A stretch of 64,000 nucleotides of DNA from Utricularia gibba (lineage: Eukaryota > Streptophyta > Magnoliopsida > Lamiales > Lentibulariaceae). The notes beneath the pieces were generated by a model, which saw only the letters and a program-made list of their open reading frames with translations, searched no databases and was not told where the DNA came from. Shown here piece by piece: positions 1-14,609 of the stretch. Made by a program: the position numbers and the translations under genes. Where the stretch lies: NCBI GenBank assembly GCA_002189035.1, contig NEEC01000007.1, positions 3,534,001 through 3,598,000 on the forward strand, given 5' to 3'. Every line of letters begins with the position of its first letter. The stretch's first letter is position 1.

Positions 1-3000
1 GCCACATCGGGTCCTACTCGACGAAAATCGTGATGCAGTTATTGAAGTTAGGATGTCATGAGCACCCAAAAATGGTTTTCTCAACCGCATGCTTTATATT
101 TGAGGAGGCGCTCTCGTGGGGCAACGGTATCGAGTAGGAGGTCGAGTCGAGCTCGGGCCCATAGTCATTTGTAGCTCGGCAAAAAACTTGATGCATTAAT
201 TAACGTTGGTTTTAATAGGCCTACATTGTTTTCTCAAGGAAAAGCTTGTCGTTTTGGGCGGGTGATTTCGTTGTGAACTTCGTTCTGACCCACGTTCGGT
301 CTGACTCCTTTGCCATCGGGTCCTACTCGACGAAAATCGTGATGCAGTTATTGAAGTTAGCATGTCAGGAGCACCCAAAATGGTTTTCTCAACCGCATGC
401 TTTATATTTGATAAGGTGCTCTCGTGGGCAACGGTATCGAGCAGGAGGTCGAGTCGAGCTCGGGCCAGAGTCATTTGTAGCCCGACAAAAATATTGATGC
501 ATTTATTAACGTTCGGCTATTAGGCTGCCTACATAGTTTCTCAAGGAAAAGCTTGTCGTTTCTGCGCGGGTGATGTCGTTGGAACTTCGTTCGACCCAAG
601 GTTCGGTCTGACTCCTTTGCCACGGTCCTACTCGACGAAAATCGTGATGCAGTTATTGAAGTTAGGATGTCATGAGCACCCAAAATGGTTTTCTCAACCG
701 CATGCTTTATATTTTTGAGGAGGCGCTCTCGTGGGGCAACGGTATCGAGCAGGAGGTCGAGTCGAGCGGGGCCCATAGTCATTTGTAGCTCGGCAAAAAA
801 TTGATGCATTTATTAACGTTGGTTTTAATAGGCCGCCTACATGGTTTCTCAAGAAAAAGCTTGTCGTTTTTGGGCGGGTGATGTCGTTGTGAACTTCGTT
901 CTGACCAAGGTTCGGTCTGACTCCTTTGCCACATCGGGTCCTACTCGACGAAAATCGTGATGCAGTTATTGAAGTTAGGATGTCATGAGCACCCAAAATG
1001 GTTTTCTCAACCGCATGCTTTATATTTGAGGAGGCGCTCTCGTGGGGGCAACGGTATCGAGCAGGAGGTCGAGTCGAGCTCGGGCCCATAGTCATTTGTA
1101 GCCCGAAAAAATTGATGCATTTATTAACGTTCGGCGCTATTAGGCTGCCTACATAGTTTCTCAAGAAAAGCTTGTCGTTTCTGGCGGGTGATGTCGTTGG
1201 AACTTCGTTCGACCCAAGGTTCTGTCTGACTCCTTTGCCACATCGGGTCCTACTCGACGAAAATCGTGATGCAGTTATTGAAGTTAGGATGTCATGAGCA
1301 CCCAAAATGGTTTTCTCAACCGCATGCTTTATATTTGATAAGGGCTCTCGTGGGGCAACGGTATCGAGTAGGAGGTCGAGTCGAGCTCGGGCCCATAGTC
1401 ATTTGTAGCCGACAAAAATTGATGCATTTATTAACGTTCGGCGCTATTAGGCTGCCTACATAGTTTCTCAAGGAAAAGCTTGTCGTTTCTGCGCGGGTGA
1501 TGTCGTTGGAACTTCGTTCGGACCCAAGGTTCTGTCTGACTCCTTTGCCACATCGGGTCCTACTCGACGAAAATCGTGATGCAGTTATTGAAGTTAGGAT
1601 GTCATGAGCACCCAAAATGGTTTTCTCAACCGCATGCTTTATATTTGAGGAGGCGCTCTCGTGGGGCAACGGTATCGAGTAGGAGGTCGAGTCGAGCTCG
1701 GCCCATAGTCATTTGTAGCTCGGCAAAAAACTTGATGCATTATTAACGTTGGGTTTTAATAGAACGCCTACATTGTTTTCTCAAGGAAAAGCTTGTCGTT
1801 TTGGGGCGGTGATTTCGTTGTGAACTTCGTTCTGACCCAGTTCGGTCTGACTCCTTTGCCACATCGGGTCCTACTCGACGAAAATCGTGATGCAGTTATT
1901 GAAGTTAGGATGTCATGAGCACCCAAAATGGTTTTCTCAACCGCATGCTTTATATTTGATAAGGCTCTCGTGGGGCAACGGTATCGAGCAGGAGGTCGAG
2001 TCGAGCTCGGGCCCATAGTCATTTGTAGCTCGGCAAAAATTGATGCATTTATTAACGTTGGTTTTAATAGGCTGCCTAATGTTTCTCATGGAAAAGCTTG
2101 TCGTTTTGGGCGGGTGATGTCGTTGTGAACTTCGTTCTGACCCAAGGTTCGGTCTGACTCCTTTGCCACATCGGGTCCTACTCGACGAAAATCGTGATGC
2201 AGTTATTGAAGTTAGGATTCATGAGCACCCAAAATGGTTTTCTCAACCGCATGCTTTATATTTGAGGAGGCGCTCTCGTGGGGCAACGGTATCGAGCAGG
2301 AGGTCGAGTCGAGCTCGGCCCAGAGTCATTTGTAGCCGGCAAAAATATTGATGCATTTATTAACGTTCGGCGCTATTAGGCTGCCTACATAGTTTCTCAA
2401 GAAAAGCTTGTCGTTTCTGCGCGGGTGATGTCGTTGGGAACTTCGTTCGGACCCAAGGTTCTGTCTGACTCCTTTGCCACATCGGGTCCTACTCAACGAA
2501 AATCGTGATGCAGTTATTGAAGTTAGGATGTCATGAGCACCCAAAATGGTTTTCTCAACCGCATGCTTTATATTTGAGGAGGCGCTCTCGTGGGCAACGG
2601 TATCGAGCAGGAGGTCGAGTCGAGCTCGGGCCCATAGTCATTTGTAGCTCGGCAAAAAACTTGATGCATTTATTAACGTTGGTTTTAATAGGCCGCCTAA
2701 ATGGTTTTCTCAAGAAAAAGCTTGTCGTTTTTGGGCGGGTGATGTCGTTGTGAACTTCGTTCTGACCAAGGTTCGGTCTGACTCCTTTGCCACATCGGGT
2801 CCTACTCGACGAAATCGTGATGCAGTTATTGAAGTTAGGATGTCATGAGCACCCAAATGGTTTTCTCAACCGCATGCTTTATATTTGAGGAGGCGCTCTC
2901 GTGGGGCAACGGTATCGAGCAGGAGGTCGAGTCGAGCTCGGCCCAGAGTCATTTGTAGCCCGACAAAAAATTGATGCATTTATTAACGTTCGGCGTATTA

Positions 3001-5296
3001 GGCTGCCTACATGTTTCTCAAGAAAGCTTGTCGTTTTGCGCGGGTGATGTCGTTGGGAACTTCGTTCGACCCAAGGTTCGTCTGACTCCTTTGCCACATC
3101 GGGTCCTACTCGACGAAAATCGTGATGCAGTTATTGAAGTTAGGATGTCATGAGCACCCAAAATGGTTTTCTAAACCGCATGCTTTATATTTGAGGAGGC
3201 GCTCTCGTGGGGCAACGGTATCGAGCAGGAGGTCGAGTCGAGCTCGGGCCATAGTCATTTGTAGCTCGGCAAAAAACTTGATGCATTTATTAACGGTTGG
3301 TTTTATAGGCCGCCTAAATGGTTTTCTCAAGAAAAGCTTGTCGTTTTTGGGCGGGTGATGTCGTTGTGAACTTCGTTCTGACCAGGTTCGGTCTGACTCC
3401 TTTGCCACATCGGGTCCTACTCAACGAAAATCGTGATGCAGTTATTGAAGTTAGGATGTCATGAGCACCCAAAATGGTTTTCTCAACCGCATGCTTTATA
3501 TTTGAGGAGGCGCTCTCGTGGGGCAACGGTATCGAGCAGGAGGTCGAGTCGAGCTCGGGCCATAGTCATTTGTAGCTCGGCAAAAAAATTGATGCATTTA
3601 TTAACGTTGGTTTTAATAGGCCGCCTAAATGGTTTTCTCAAGGAAAAGCTTGTCGTTTTTGGGCGGGTGATGTCGTTGTGAACTTCGTTCTGACCCAAGG
3701 TTCGGTCTGTCACCTTTGCCAAATCTGGTCCTACTCGACGAAAATCGTGATGCAGTTATTGAAGTTAGGATTTCATGCACCCAAAATGGTTTTCTCAACC
3801 GCATGCTTTATATTTGATAAGGCACTCTCGTGGGGCAACGGTATCGAGCAGGAGGTCGAGTCGAGGCTCGGCCAGAGTCATTTGTAGCCCGACAAAAAAT
3901 TGATGCATTTATTAACGTTCGGTTATTAGGCTGCCTACATAGTTTCTTCAAGGAAAAGCTTGTCGTTTCTGCGCGGGTATGTCGTTTGGAACTTCGTTCT
4001 GACCATAGGTTCGGTCTGACTCCTTTGCCACATCGGGTCCTACTCGACGAAAATCGTGATGCAGTTATTGAAGTTAGGATGTCATGAGCACCCAAAATGG
4101 TTTTCTCAACCGCATGCTTTATATTTGAGGAGGCGCTCTCGTGGGGCAACGGTATCGAGCAGGAGGTCGAGTCGAGCTCGGGCCCAGAGTCATTTGTAGC
4201 CCGACAATTGATGCATTTATTAACGTTCGGTATTAGGCTGCCTACATAGTTTCTCAAAGAAAAAGCTTGTCGTTTCTGCGCGGGTGATGTCGTTGGGAAC
4301 TTCGTTCGGACCCAAGTTCTGTCTGACTCCTTTGCCACATCGGGTCCTACTCAACGAAAAATCGTGATGCAGTTATTGAAGTTAGGATGTCATGAGCACC
4401 CAAAATGGTTTTCTCAACCGCATGCTTTATATTTGAGGAGGCGCTCTCGTGGGGCAACGGTATCGAGCAGGAGGTCGAGTCGAGCTCGGGCCCATAGTCA
4501 TTTGTAGCTCGGCAAAAAACTTGATGCATTAATTAACGTTGGTTTTAATAGGCGCCTACATTGTTTTTCAAGGAAAAGCTTGTCGTTTTGGGGGTGATGT
4601 CGTTGTGAACTTCGTTCTGACCCAAGGTTCGGTCTGACTCCTTTGCCACATCGGTCCTACTCGACGAAAATCGTGATGCAGTTATTGAAGTTAGGATGTC
4701 ATGAGCACCCAAAATGGTTTTCTCAACCGCATGCTTTATATTTGAGGAGGCGCTCTCGTGGGCAACGGTATCGAGCAGGAGGTCGAGTCGAGCTCGGGCC
4801 CATAGTCATTTGTAGCTCGGCAAAAACTTGATGCATTTATTAACGGTTGGTTTTAATAGGCCGCCTAAATGGTTTCTCAAGGAAAAGCTTGTCGTTTTTG
4901 GCGGGTGATGTCGTTGTGAACTTCGTTCTGACCCAAGGTTCGGTCTGTCACTTTGCCAAATCTGGTCCTACTCGACGAAAATCGTGATGCAGTTATTGAA
5001 GTTAGGATGTCATGAGCACCCAAAGTGGTTTTCTCAACCGCATGCTTTATATTTGAGGAGGCGCTCTCGTGGGGCAACGGTATCGAGTAGGAGGTCGAGT
5101 CGAGCTCGGGCCATAGTCATTTGTAGCTCGGCAAAAAACTTGATGCATTTAATTAACGTTGGTTTTAATAGGCGCCTACATGTTTTCTCAAGGAAAAGCT
5201 TGTCGTTTTTGGGCGGGTGATTTCGTTGTGAACTTCGTTCTGACCCAAGTTTGGTCTGACTCCTTTGCCACATCGGGTCCTACTCGACGAAAATCG
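1..5296 (+). repeat. Array block 1: mixed D, E and F monomers
   Basis: About 17 monomers with no stable higher-order order that I can see. My calls from anchor 31 are E, D, F, D, D, E, F, D, F, D, F, F, D, D, E, F, E. Single-base losses are frequent, mostly in GGG, CCC and AAAA runs. There is no unique sequence. Two copies, at 2506 and 3434, share CCTACTCAACG, as does 4365, pointing to local amplification. Confidence 0.8.
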
Positions 5297-7782
5297 TGAT
5301 GCAGTTATTGAAGTTAGCATGTCAGGAGCACCCAAAATGGTTTTCTCAACCGCATGCTTTATATTTGATAAGGTGCTCTCGTGGGGCAACGGTATCGAGC
5401 AGGAGGTCGAGTCGAGCTCGGGCCCATAGTCATTTGTAGCTCGGCAAAAAATTGATGCATTTATTAACGTTGGTTTTAATAGGCTGCCTAATGGTTTTCT
5501 CAAGGAAAAGCTTGTCGTTTTTGGGCGGGTGATGTCGTTGTGAACTTCGTTCTGACCCAAGGTTCGGTCTGTCTCCTTTGCCAAATCTGGTCCTACTCGA
5601 CGAAAATCGTGATGCAGTTATTGAAGTTAGGATTTCATGAGCACCCAAAATGGTTTCTCAACGCATGCTTTATATTTGAGGAGGCTCTCGTGGGGCAACG
5701 GTATCGAGCAGGAGGTCGAGTCGAGCTCGGCCCAGAGTCATTTGTAGCCCGGCAAAAAAATTGATGCATTTATTAACGTTCGGCTTTATTAGGCTGCCTA
5801 CATAGTTTTCTCAAGGAAAAGCTTGTCGTTTCTGGGCGGGTGATGTCTTTTGGAACTTCGTTCTGACCATAGGTTCGGTCTGACTCCTTTGCCACATCGG
5901 GTCCTACTCGACGAAAATCGTGATGCAGTTATTGAAGTTAGGATATCATGAGCACCCAAAATGGTTTTCTCAACCGCATGCTTTATATTGATAAGGCACT
6001 CTCGTGGGCAACGGTATCGAGCAGGAGGTCGAGTCGAGCTCGGGCCAGAGTCATTTGTAGCCGGCAAAAAAAATTGATGCATTTATTAACGTTCGGCTTT
6101 ATTAGGCTGCCTACATAGTTTCTCAAGGAAAAGCTTGTCGTTTCTACGCGGTGATGTCGTTGGAACTTCGTTCGGACCCAAGGTTCTGTCTGACTCCTTT
6201 GCCACATCGGGTCCTACTCGACGAAAATCGTGATGCAGTTATTGAAGTTAGGATGTCATGAGCACCCAAAATGGTTTTCTCAACCGCATGCTTTATATTT
6301 GAGGAGGCGCTCTCGTGGGGCAACGGTATCGAGTAGGAGGTCGAGTCGAGCTCGGGCCCATAGTCATTTGTAGCTCGGCAAAAAACTTGATGCATTAATT
6401 AACGTTGGGTTTAATAGAACGCCTACATGTTTTCTCAAGGAAAAGCTTGTCGTTTTTGGGCGGGTGATTTCGTTGTGAACTTCGTTCTGACCCAAGTTCG
6501 GTCTGACTCCTTTGCCACATCGGGTCCTACTCGACGAAAATCGTGATGCAGTTATTGAAGTTAGCATGTCATGAGCACCCAAAATGGTTTTCTCAACCGC
6601 ATGCTTTATATTTGATAAGGTGCTCTCGTGGGGCAACGGTATCGAGTAGGAGGTCGAGTCGAGCTCGGGCCCATAGTCATTTGTAGCTCGGCAAAAAACT
6701 TGATGCATTTATTAACGTTGGTTTTAATAGGCTGCCTAAATGGTTTTCTCAAGGAAAAGCTTGTCGTTTTTGGGCGGGTGATGTCGTTGTGAACTTCGTT
6801 CTGACCCAAGGTTCGGTCTGTCTCCTTTGCCAAATCGGGTCCTACTCGAAAATCGTGATGCAGTTATTGAAGTTAGGATTCATGAGCACCCAAAATGGTT
6901 TCTCAACGCATGCTTTATATTTGAGGAGGCTCTCGTGGGGCAACGGTATCGGGCAGAGGTCGAGTCGAGCTCGGTCCCAGAGTCATTTGTAGCCCGGCAA
7001 AAAATTGATGCATTTATTAACGTTCGGCTTTATTAGGCTGCCTACATAGTTTCTCAAGGAAAAGCTTGTCGTTTCTGGGCGGGTGATGTCTTTGGAACTT
7101 CGTTCTCACCAAGGTTCGGTCTGACTCCTTTGCCACATCGGGTCCTACTCGACGAAAATCGTGATGCAGTTATTGAAGTTAGGATTCATGAGCACCCAAA
7201 TGGTTTTCTCAACCGCATGCTTTATATTTGATAAGGCCTCTCGTGGGGCAACGGTATCGAGCAGGAGGTCGAGTCGAGCTCGGGCCAAGAGTCATTTGTA
7301 GCCCGGCAAAAAAAATTGATGCATTTATTAACGTTCGGCTTTATTAGGCTGCCTACATAGTTTCTCAAGGAAAAGCTTGTCGTTTCTGCGGGTGATGTCG
7401 TTGGAACTTCGTTCGACCCAAGGTTCTGTCTGACTCCTTTGCCACATCGGGTCCTACTCGACGAAAATCGTGATGCAGTTATTGAAGTTAGGATGTCATG
7501 AGCACCCAAAATGGTTTTCTCAACCGCATGCTTTATATTTGAGGAGGCGCTCTCGTGGGGCAACGGTATCGAGCAGGAGGTCGAGTCGAGCTCGGGCCCA
7601 TAGTCATTTGTAGCTCGGCAAAAAACTTGATGCATTAATTAACGTTGGGTTTTAATAGAACCCTCATTGTTTTCTCAAGGAAAAGCTTGTCGTTTTTGGC
7701 GGGTGATTTCGTTGTGAACTTCGTTCTGACCCAAGGTTCGGTCTGTCACCTTTGCCAAATCGGTCCTACTCGACGAAAATCG
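5297..7782 (+). repeat. Array block 2: two A-C-D-E tetramers
   Basis: The order A (5297), C (5610), D (5921), E (6231) repeats as A (6544), C (6856), D (7162), E (7471). Offsets between matching members are 1247, 1246, 1241 and 1240 bp. This is the first clear higher-order repeat in the window, with a period of about 1.24 kb. Confidence 0.75.
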
Positions 7783-10700
7783 TGATGCAGTTATTGAAGT
7801 TAGGATTTCATGAGCACCCAAAATGGTTTTCTCAACCGCATGCTTTATATTTGAGGAGGCGCTCTCGTGGGGCAACGGTATCGAGCAGGAGGTCGAGTCG
7901 AGCTCGGCCCAGAGTCATTTGTAGCCCGACAAAAATATTGATGCATTTATTAACGTTCGGCTCTATTAGGCTGCCTACATAGTTTCTCAAGAAAAGCTTG
8001 TCGTTTCTGCGCGGGTGATGTCGTTGGGAATTTCGTTCGGACCCAAGGTTCTGTCTGACTCCTTTGCCATCGGGTCCTACTCGACGAAAATCGTGATGCA
8101 GTTATTGAAGTTAGGATGTCATGAGCACCCAAAATGGTTTTCTCAACCGCATGCTTTATATTTGAGGAGGCGCTCTCGTGGGGCAACGGTATCGAGCAGG
8201 AGGTCGAGTCGAGCTCGGGCCCATAGTCATTTGTAGCTCGGCAAAAAACTTGATGCATTAATTAACGTTGGGTTTTAATAGAACGCCTACATTGTTTTCT
8301 CAAGGAAAAGCTTGTCGTTTTTGGGCGGGTGATTTCGTTGTGAACTTCGTTCTGACCCAACGTTCGGTCTGACTCTTTGCCACATCGGGTCCTACTCGAC
8401 GAAAATCGTGATGCAGTTATTGAAGTTAGCATGTCAGAGCACCCAAAATGGTTTTCTCAACCGCATGCTTTATATTGATAAGGTGCTCTCGTGGGGCAAC
8501 GGTATCGAGTAGGAGGTCGAGTCGAGCTCGGGCCCATAGTCATTTGTAGCTCGGCAAAAAACTTGATGCATTTATTAACGTTGGTTTAATAGGCTGCCTA
8601 AATGTTTTTCTCAAGGAAAAGCTTGTCGTTTTTGGGCGGGTGATGTCGTTGTGAACTTCGTTCTGACCCAAGGTTCGGTCTGTCTCCTTTGCCAAATCTG
8701 GTCCTACTCGACGAAAATCGTGATGCAGTTATTGAAGTTAGGATTTCATGAGCACCCAAAATGGTTTTCTCAACGCATGCTTTATATTGAGGAGGCGCTC
8801 TCGTGGGGCAACGGTATCGCAAAGGTCGAGTCGAGCTCGGCCCAGAGTCATTTTTAGCCGTCAAAAAATGATGCATTTATTAACGTTGGGTTTTAATAGG
8901 CTGCCTACATGGTTTCTCAAGGAAAAGCTTGTCGTTTCTGGGCGGGTGATGTCTTTTGGAACTTCGTTCTGACCCAAGGTTCGGTCTGACTCCTTTGCCA
9001 CATCGGGTCCTACTCGACGAAAATCGTGATGCAGTTATTGAAGTTAGGATGTCATGAGCACCCAAAATGGTTTTCTCAACCGCATGCTTTATATTTGAGG
9101 AGGCGCTCTCGTGGGGCAACGGTATCGAGCAGGAGGTCGAGTCGAGCTCGGGCCCATAGTCATTTGTAGCTCGGCAAAAAACTTGATGCATTTATTAACG
9201 TTGGTTTTAATAGGCTGCCTAAATGGTTTCTCATGAAAAAGCTTGTCGTTTTTGGCGGGTGATGTCGTTGTGAACTTCGTTCTGACCCAAGGTTCGGTCT
9301 GTCTCCTTTGCCAAATCGGTCCTACTCGACGAAAATCGTGATGCAGTTATTGAAGTTAGGATGTCATGAGCACCCAAAATGGTTTTCTCAACCGCATGCT
9401 TTATATTTGATAAGGCGCTCTCGTGGGGCAACGGTATCGAGTAGGAGGTCGAGTCGAGCTCGGGCCCATAGTCATTTGTAGCTCGGCAAAAAACTTGATG
9501 CATTTATTAACGTTGGTTTTAATAGGCTGCCTAAATGGTTTTCTCAAGGAAAAGCTTGTCGTTTTTGGCGGGTGATGTCGTTGTGAACTTCGTTCTGACC
9601 AAGGTTCGGTCTGTCTCCTTTGCCAAATCGGTCCTACTCGACGAAAATCGTGATGCAGTTATTGAAGTTAGGATTTCATGAGCACCCAAAATGGTTTTCT
9701 CAACGCATGCTTTATATTGAGGAGGCGCTCTCGTGGGGCAACGGTATCGAGCAAAGGTCGAGTCGGGCTCGCTCCCAGCATTTTTTAGCCTGGCAAAAAA
9801 ATGATGCATTTATTAACGTTGGGTTTTAATAGGCTGCCTACATGGTTTCTCAAGGAAAAGCTTGTCGTTTCTGGGCGGGTGATGTCTTTGGAACTTCGTT
9901 CTGACCAAGGTTCGGTCTGACTCCTTTGCCACATCGGGTCCTACTCGACGAAAATCGTGATGCAGTTATTGAAGTTAGGATGTCATGAGCACCCAAATGG
10001 TTTTCTCAACCGCATGCTTTATATTTGAGGAGGCGCTCTCGTGGGGCAACGGTATCGAGCAGGAGGTCGAGTCGAGCTCGGGCCCAGAGTCATTTGTAGC
10101 CCGACAAAAAATTGATGCATTTATTAACGTTCGGCGCTATTAGGCTGCCTACATAGTTTCTCAAGGAAAAGCTTGTCGTTTCTGGGCGGGTGATGTCGTT
10201 GGGAACTTCGTTCGGACCCAAGGTTCTGTCTGACTCCTTTGCCACATCGGGTCCTACTCGACGAAAATCGTGATGCAGTTATTGAAGTTAGGATGTCATG
10301 AGCACCCAAAATGGTTTTCTCAACCGCATGCTTTATATTTGAGGAGGCGCTCTCGTGGGGCAACGGTATCGAGTAGGAGGTCGAGTCGAGCTCGGGCCCA
10401 TAGTCATTTGTAGCTCGGCAAAAAACTTGATGCATTAATTAACGTTGGGTTTTAATAGAACGCCTACATGTTTTCTCAAGGAAAAGCTTGTCGTTTGGCG
10501 GGTGATGTCGTTGGGAACTTCGTTCGGACCCAAGGTTCTGTCTGACTCCTTTGCCACATCGGGTCCTACTCGACGAAAATCGTGATGCAGTTATTGAAGT
10601 TAGGATGTCATGAGCACCCAAAATGGTTTTCTCACCGCATGCTTTATATTTGAGGAGGCGCTCTCGTGGGCAACGGTATCGAGCAGGAGGTCGAGTCGAG

Positions 10701-12749
10701 CTCGGGCCCATAGTCATTTGTAGCTCGGCAAAAAACTTGATGCATTAATTAACGTTGGGTTTTAATAGGCGCCTACATTGTTTTCTCAAGGAAAAGCTTG
10801 TCGTTTCTGGCGGGTGATGTCGTTGGGAACTTCGTTCGGACCCAAGGTTCTGTCTGACTCCTTTGCCACATCGGGTCCTACTCGACGAAAATCGTGATGC
10901 AGTTATTGAAGTTAGGATGTCATGAGCACCCAAAATGGTTTTCTCAACCGCATGCTTTATATTTGAGGAGGCGCTCTCGTGGGGCAACGGTATCGAGCAG
11001 GAGGTCGAGTCGAGCTCGGGCCCATAGTCATTTGTAGCTCGGCAAAAAACTTGATGCATTTATTAACGTTGGTTTAATAGGCGCCTAAATGGTTTTCTCA
11101 AGGAAAAGCTTGTCGTTTTTGGGCGGGTGATGTCGTTGTGAACTTCGTTCTGACCCAAGGTTCGGTCTGTCACCTTTGCCAAATCGGTCCTACTCGACGA
11201 AAATCGTGATGCAGTTATTGAAGTTAGGATTTCATGAGCACCCAAAATGGTTTTCTCAACCGCATGCTTTATATTTGAGGAGGCGCTCTCGTGGGGCAAC
11301 GGTATCGAGCAGGAGGTCGAGTCGAGCTCGGGCCCATAGTCATTTGTAGCTCGGCAAAAAACTTGATGCATTTATTAACGTTGGTTTTAATAGGCCGCCT
11401 AATGGTTTTCTCAGAAAAAGCTTGTCGTTTTTGGCGGGTGATGTCGTTGTGAACTTCGTTCTGACCCAAGGTTCGGTCTGTCTCCTTTGCCAATCGGTCC
11501 TACTCGACGAAAATCGTGATGCAGTTATTGAAGTTAGGATATCATGAGCACCCAAAATGGTTTTCTCAACCGCATGCTTTATATTTGATAAGGCGCTCTC
11601 GTGGGGCAACGGTATCGAGCAGGAGGTCGAGTCGAGCTCGGCCCAGAGTCATTTGTAGCCCGACAAAAATATTGATGCATTTATTAACGTTAATAGGCTG
11701 CCTACATAGTTTCTCAAGAAAAGCTTGTCGTTTCTGGCGGGTGATGTCGTTGGGAACTTCGTTCGGACCCAAGGTTCTGTCTGACTCCTTTGCCACATCG
11801 GGTCCTACTCGACGAAAATCGTGATGCAGTTATTGAAGTTAGGATGTCATGAGCACCCAAAATGGTTTTCTCAACCGCATGCTTTATATTTGAGGAGGCG
11901 CTCTCGTGGGGCAACGGTATCGAGCAGGAGGTCGAGTCGAGCTCGGGCCCATAGTCATTTGTAGCTCGGCAAAAAACTTGATGCATTTATTAACGTTGGT
12001 TTTAATAGGCGCCTAAATGGTTTTCTCAAGGAAAAGCTTGTCGTTTTTGGGCGGGTGATGTCGTTGTGAACTTCGTTCTGACCCAAGGTTCGGTCTGTCT
12101 CCTTTGCCAAATCGGTCCTACTCGACGAAAATCGTGATGCAGTTATTGAAGTTAGGATTTCATGAGCACCCAAAATGCTTTTCTCAACGCATGCTTTATA
12201 TTGAGGAGGCGCTCTAGTGGGGCAACGGTATCGGCAAAGGTCGAGTCGGGCTCGCCCAGAGTTTTTAGCCTGTCAAAAAAATGATGCATTTATTAACGTT
12301 GGGTTTTAATAGGCTGCCTACATGGTTTCTCAAGGAAAAGCTTGTCGTTTCTGGCGGGTGATGTCTTTTGGAACTTCGTTCTGACCATAGGTTCGGTCTG
12401 ACTCCTTTGCCACATCGGGTCCTACTCGACGAAAATCGTGATGCAGTTATTGAAGTTAGGATGTCATGAGCACCCAAAGTGGTTTTCTCAACCGCATGCT
12501 TTATATTTGAGGAGGCGCTCTCGTGGGGCAACGGTATCGAGTAGGAGGTCGAGTCGAGCTCGGGCCCATAGTCATTTGTAGCTCGGCAAAAAACTTGATG
12601 CATTAATTAACGTTGGGTTTTAATAGGCGCCTACATTGTTTTCTCAAGGAAAAGCTTGTCGTTTGGGCGGGTGATTTCGTTGTGAACTTCGTTCTGACCC
12701 AAGTTTGGTCTGACTCCTTTGCCACATCGGTCCTACTCGACGAAAATCG
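7783..12749 (+). repeat. Array block 3: mixed monomers with the first B-like copies
   Basis: Sixteen monomers, mainly D, E, F and A, without a lasting higher-order period. Three copies (8721, 9651, 12135) are B-like in H2 (GGGTTTTAATAGG, GATGTCTTTGGAAC). In H1 they have only part of the B set, such as a loss before GCATGC, TATATTGAGGAGG, CAAAGG and AATGATGCAT. They look like intermediates between C and the later full B. Confidence 0.7.
8094..8408 (+). repeat. Type E monomer, reference copy (315 bp)
   Basis: Type E carries TTTGAGGAGGCGCTCTCG, CCCATAGTC and CTCGGCAAAAAACTTG in H1. In H2 it has GCATTAATTAACG (a PacI palindrome TTAATTAA), GGGTTTTAATAGAACGCC, CTACATTGTTTTCTC, GATTTCGTTGTGAAC and usually GGTCTGACTCC. 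It is common left of about 28.9 kb. I found only one clear copy further right, at 41418. Confidence 0.8.
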
Positions 12750-14609
12750 TGATGCAGTTATTGAAGTTAGGATGTCATGAGCACCCAAATGGTTTTCTCA
12801 ACCGCATGCTTTATATTTGATAAGGTGCTCTCGTGGGGCAACGGTATCGAGTAGGAGGTCGAGTCGAGCTCGGGCCATAGTCATTTGTAGCTCGGCAAAA
12901 AACTTGATGCATTTATTAACGTTGGTTTTAATAGGCTGCCTAAATGGTTTTCTCAAGGAAAAGCTTGTCGTTTTTGGGCGGTGATGTCGTTGTGAACTTC
13001 GTTCTGACCAAGGTTCGGTCTGTCCTTTGCCAAATCGGTCCTACTCGACGAAAATCGTGATGCAGTTATTGAAGTTAGGATTTCATGAGCACCCAAAATG
13101 GTTTTCAACCGCATGCTTTATATTTGAGGAGGCTCTAGTGGGGCAACGGTAAGAGGTCGAGTCGAGCTCGGTCCCAGAGTCATTTGTAGCCCGGCAAAAA
13201 AATTGATGCATTTATTAACGTTCGGCTTTATTAGGCTGCCTACATAGTTTCTCAAGGAAAAGCTTGTCGTTTCTGGGCGGTGATGTCTTTTGGAACTTCG
13301 TTCTCACCAAGGTTCGGTCTGACTCCTTTGCCACATCGGGTCCTAGTCGACGAAAATCGTGATGCAGTTATTGAAGTTAGGATATCATGAGCACCCAAAA
13401 TGGTTTTCTCAACCGCATGCTTTATATTTGATAAGGCACTCTCGTGGGCAACGGTATCGAGCAGGAGGTCGAGTCGAGCTCGGGCCAAGAGTCATTTGTA
13501 GCCCGGCAAAAAAATTGATGCATTTATTAACGTTCGGCTTTATTAGGCTGCCTACATAGTTTCTCAAGGAAAAGCTTGTCGTTTCTACGCGGGTGATGTC
13601 GTTGAACTTCGTTCGGACCCAAGGTTCTGTCTGACTCCTTTGCCACATCGGGTCCTACTCGACGAAAATCGTGATGCAGTTATTGAAGTTAGGATGTCAT
13701 GAGCACCCAAAATGGTTTTCTCAACCGCATGCTTTATATTTGAGGAGGCGCTCTCGTGGGGCAACGGTATCGAGCAGGAGGTCGAGTCGAGCTCGGGCCC
13801 ATAGTCATTTGTAGCTCGGCAAAAAACTTGATGCATTTATTAACGGTTGGTTTTAATAGGCGCCTAAATGGTTTTCTCAAGGAAAAGCTTGTCGTTTTTG
13901 GCGGGTGATGTCGTTGTGAACTTCGTTCTGACCCAAGGTTCGGTCTGACCCTTTGCCACATCGGGTCCTACTCGACGAAAATCGTGATGCAGTTATTGAA
14001 GTTAGGATTCATGAGCACCCAAAATGGTTTTCTCAACCGCATGCTTTATATTTGATAAGGTGCTCTCGTGGGGCAACGGTATCGAGTAGGAGGTCGAGTC
14101 GAGCTCGGGCCCATAGTCATTTGTAGCTCGGCAAAAAACTTGATGCATTTATTTAACGGTTGGTTTTTAATAGGCTGCCTAAATGGTTTTCTCAAGGAAA
14201 AGCTTGTCGTTTTTGGGCGGTGATGTCGTTGTGAACTTCGTTCTGACCCAAGGTTCGGTCTGTCTCCTTGCCAAATCTGGTCCTACTCGACGAAAATCGT
14301 GATGCAGTTATTGAAGTTAGGATTTCATGAGCACCCAAAATGGTTTCTCAATCGCATGCTTTTATTTGAGGAGGCTCTGTAGTGGGCAACGGTATTGGGC
14401 AGAGGTCGAGTCGAGCTCGGTCCCAGAGTCATTTGTAGCCCGGCAAAAAATTGATGCATTTATTAACGTTCGGCTTTATTAGGCTGCCTACATAGTTTCT
14501 CAAGGAAAAGCTTGTCGTTTCTGGGCGGGTGATGTCTTTTGGAACTTCGTTCTCACCATAGGTTCGGTCTGACTCCTTTGCCACATCGGGTCCTAGTCGA
14601 CGAAAATCG

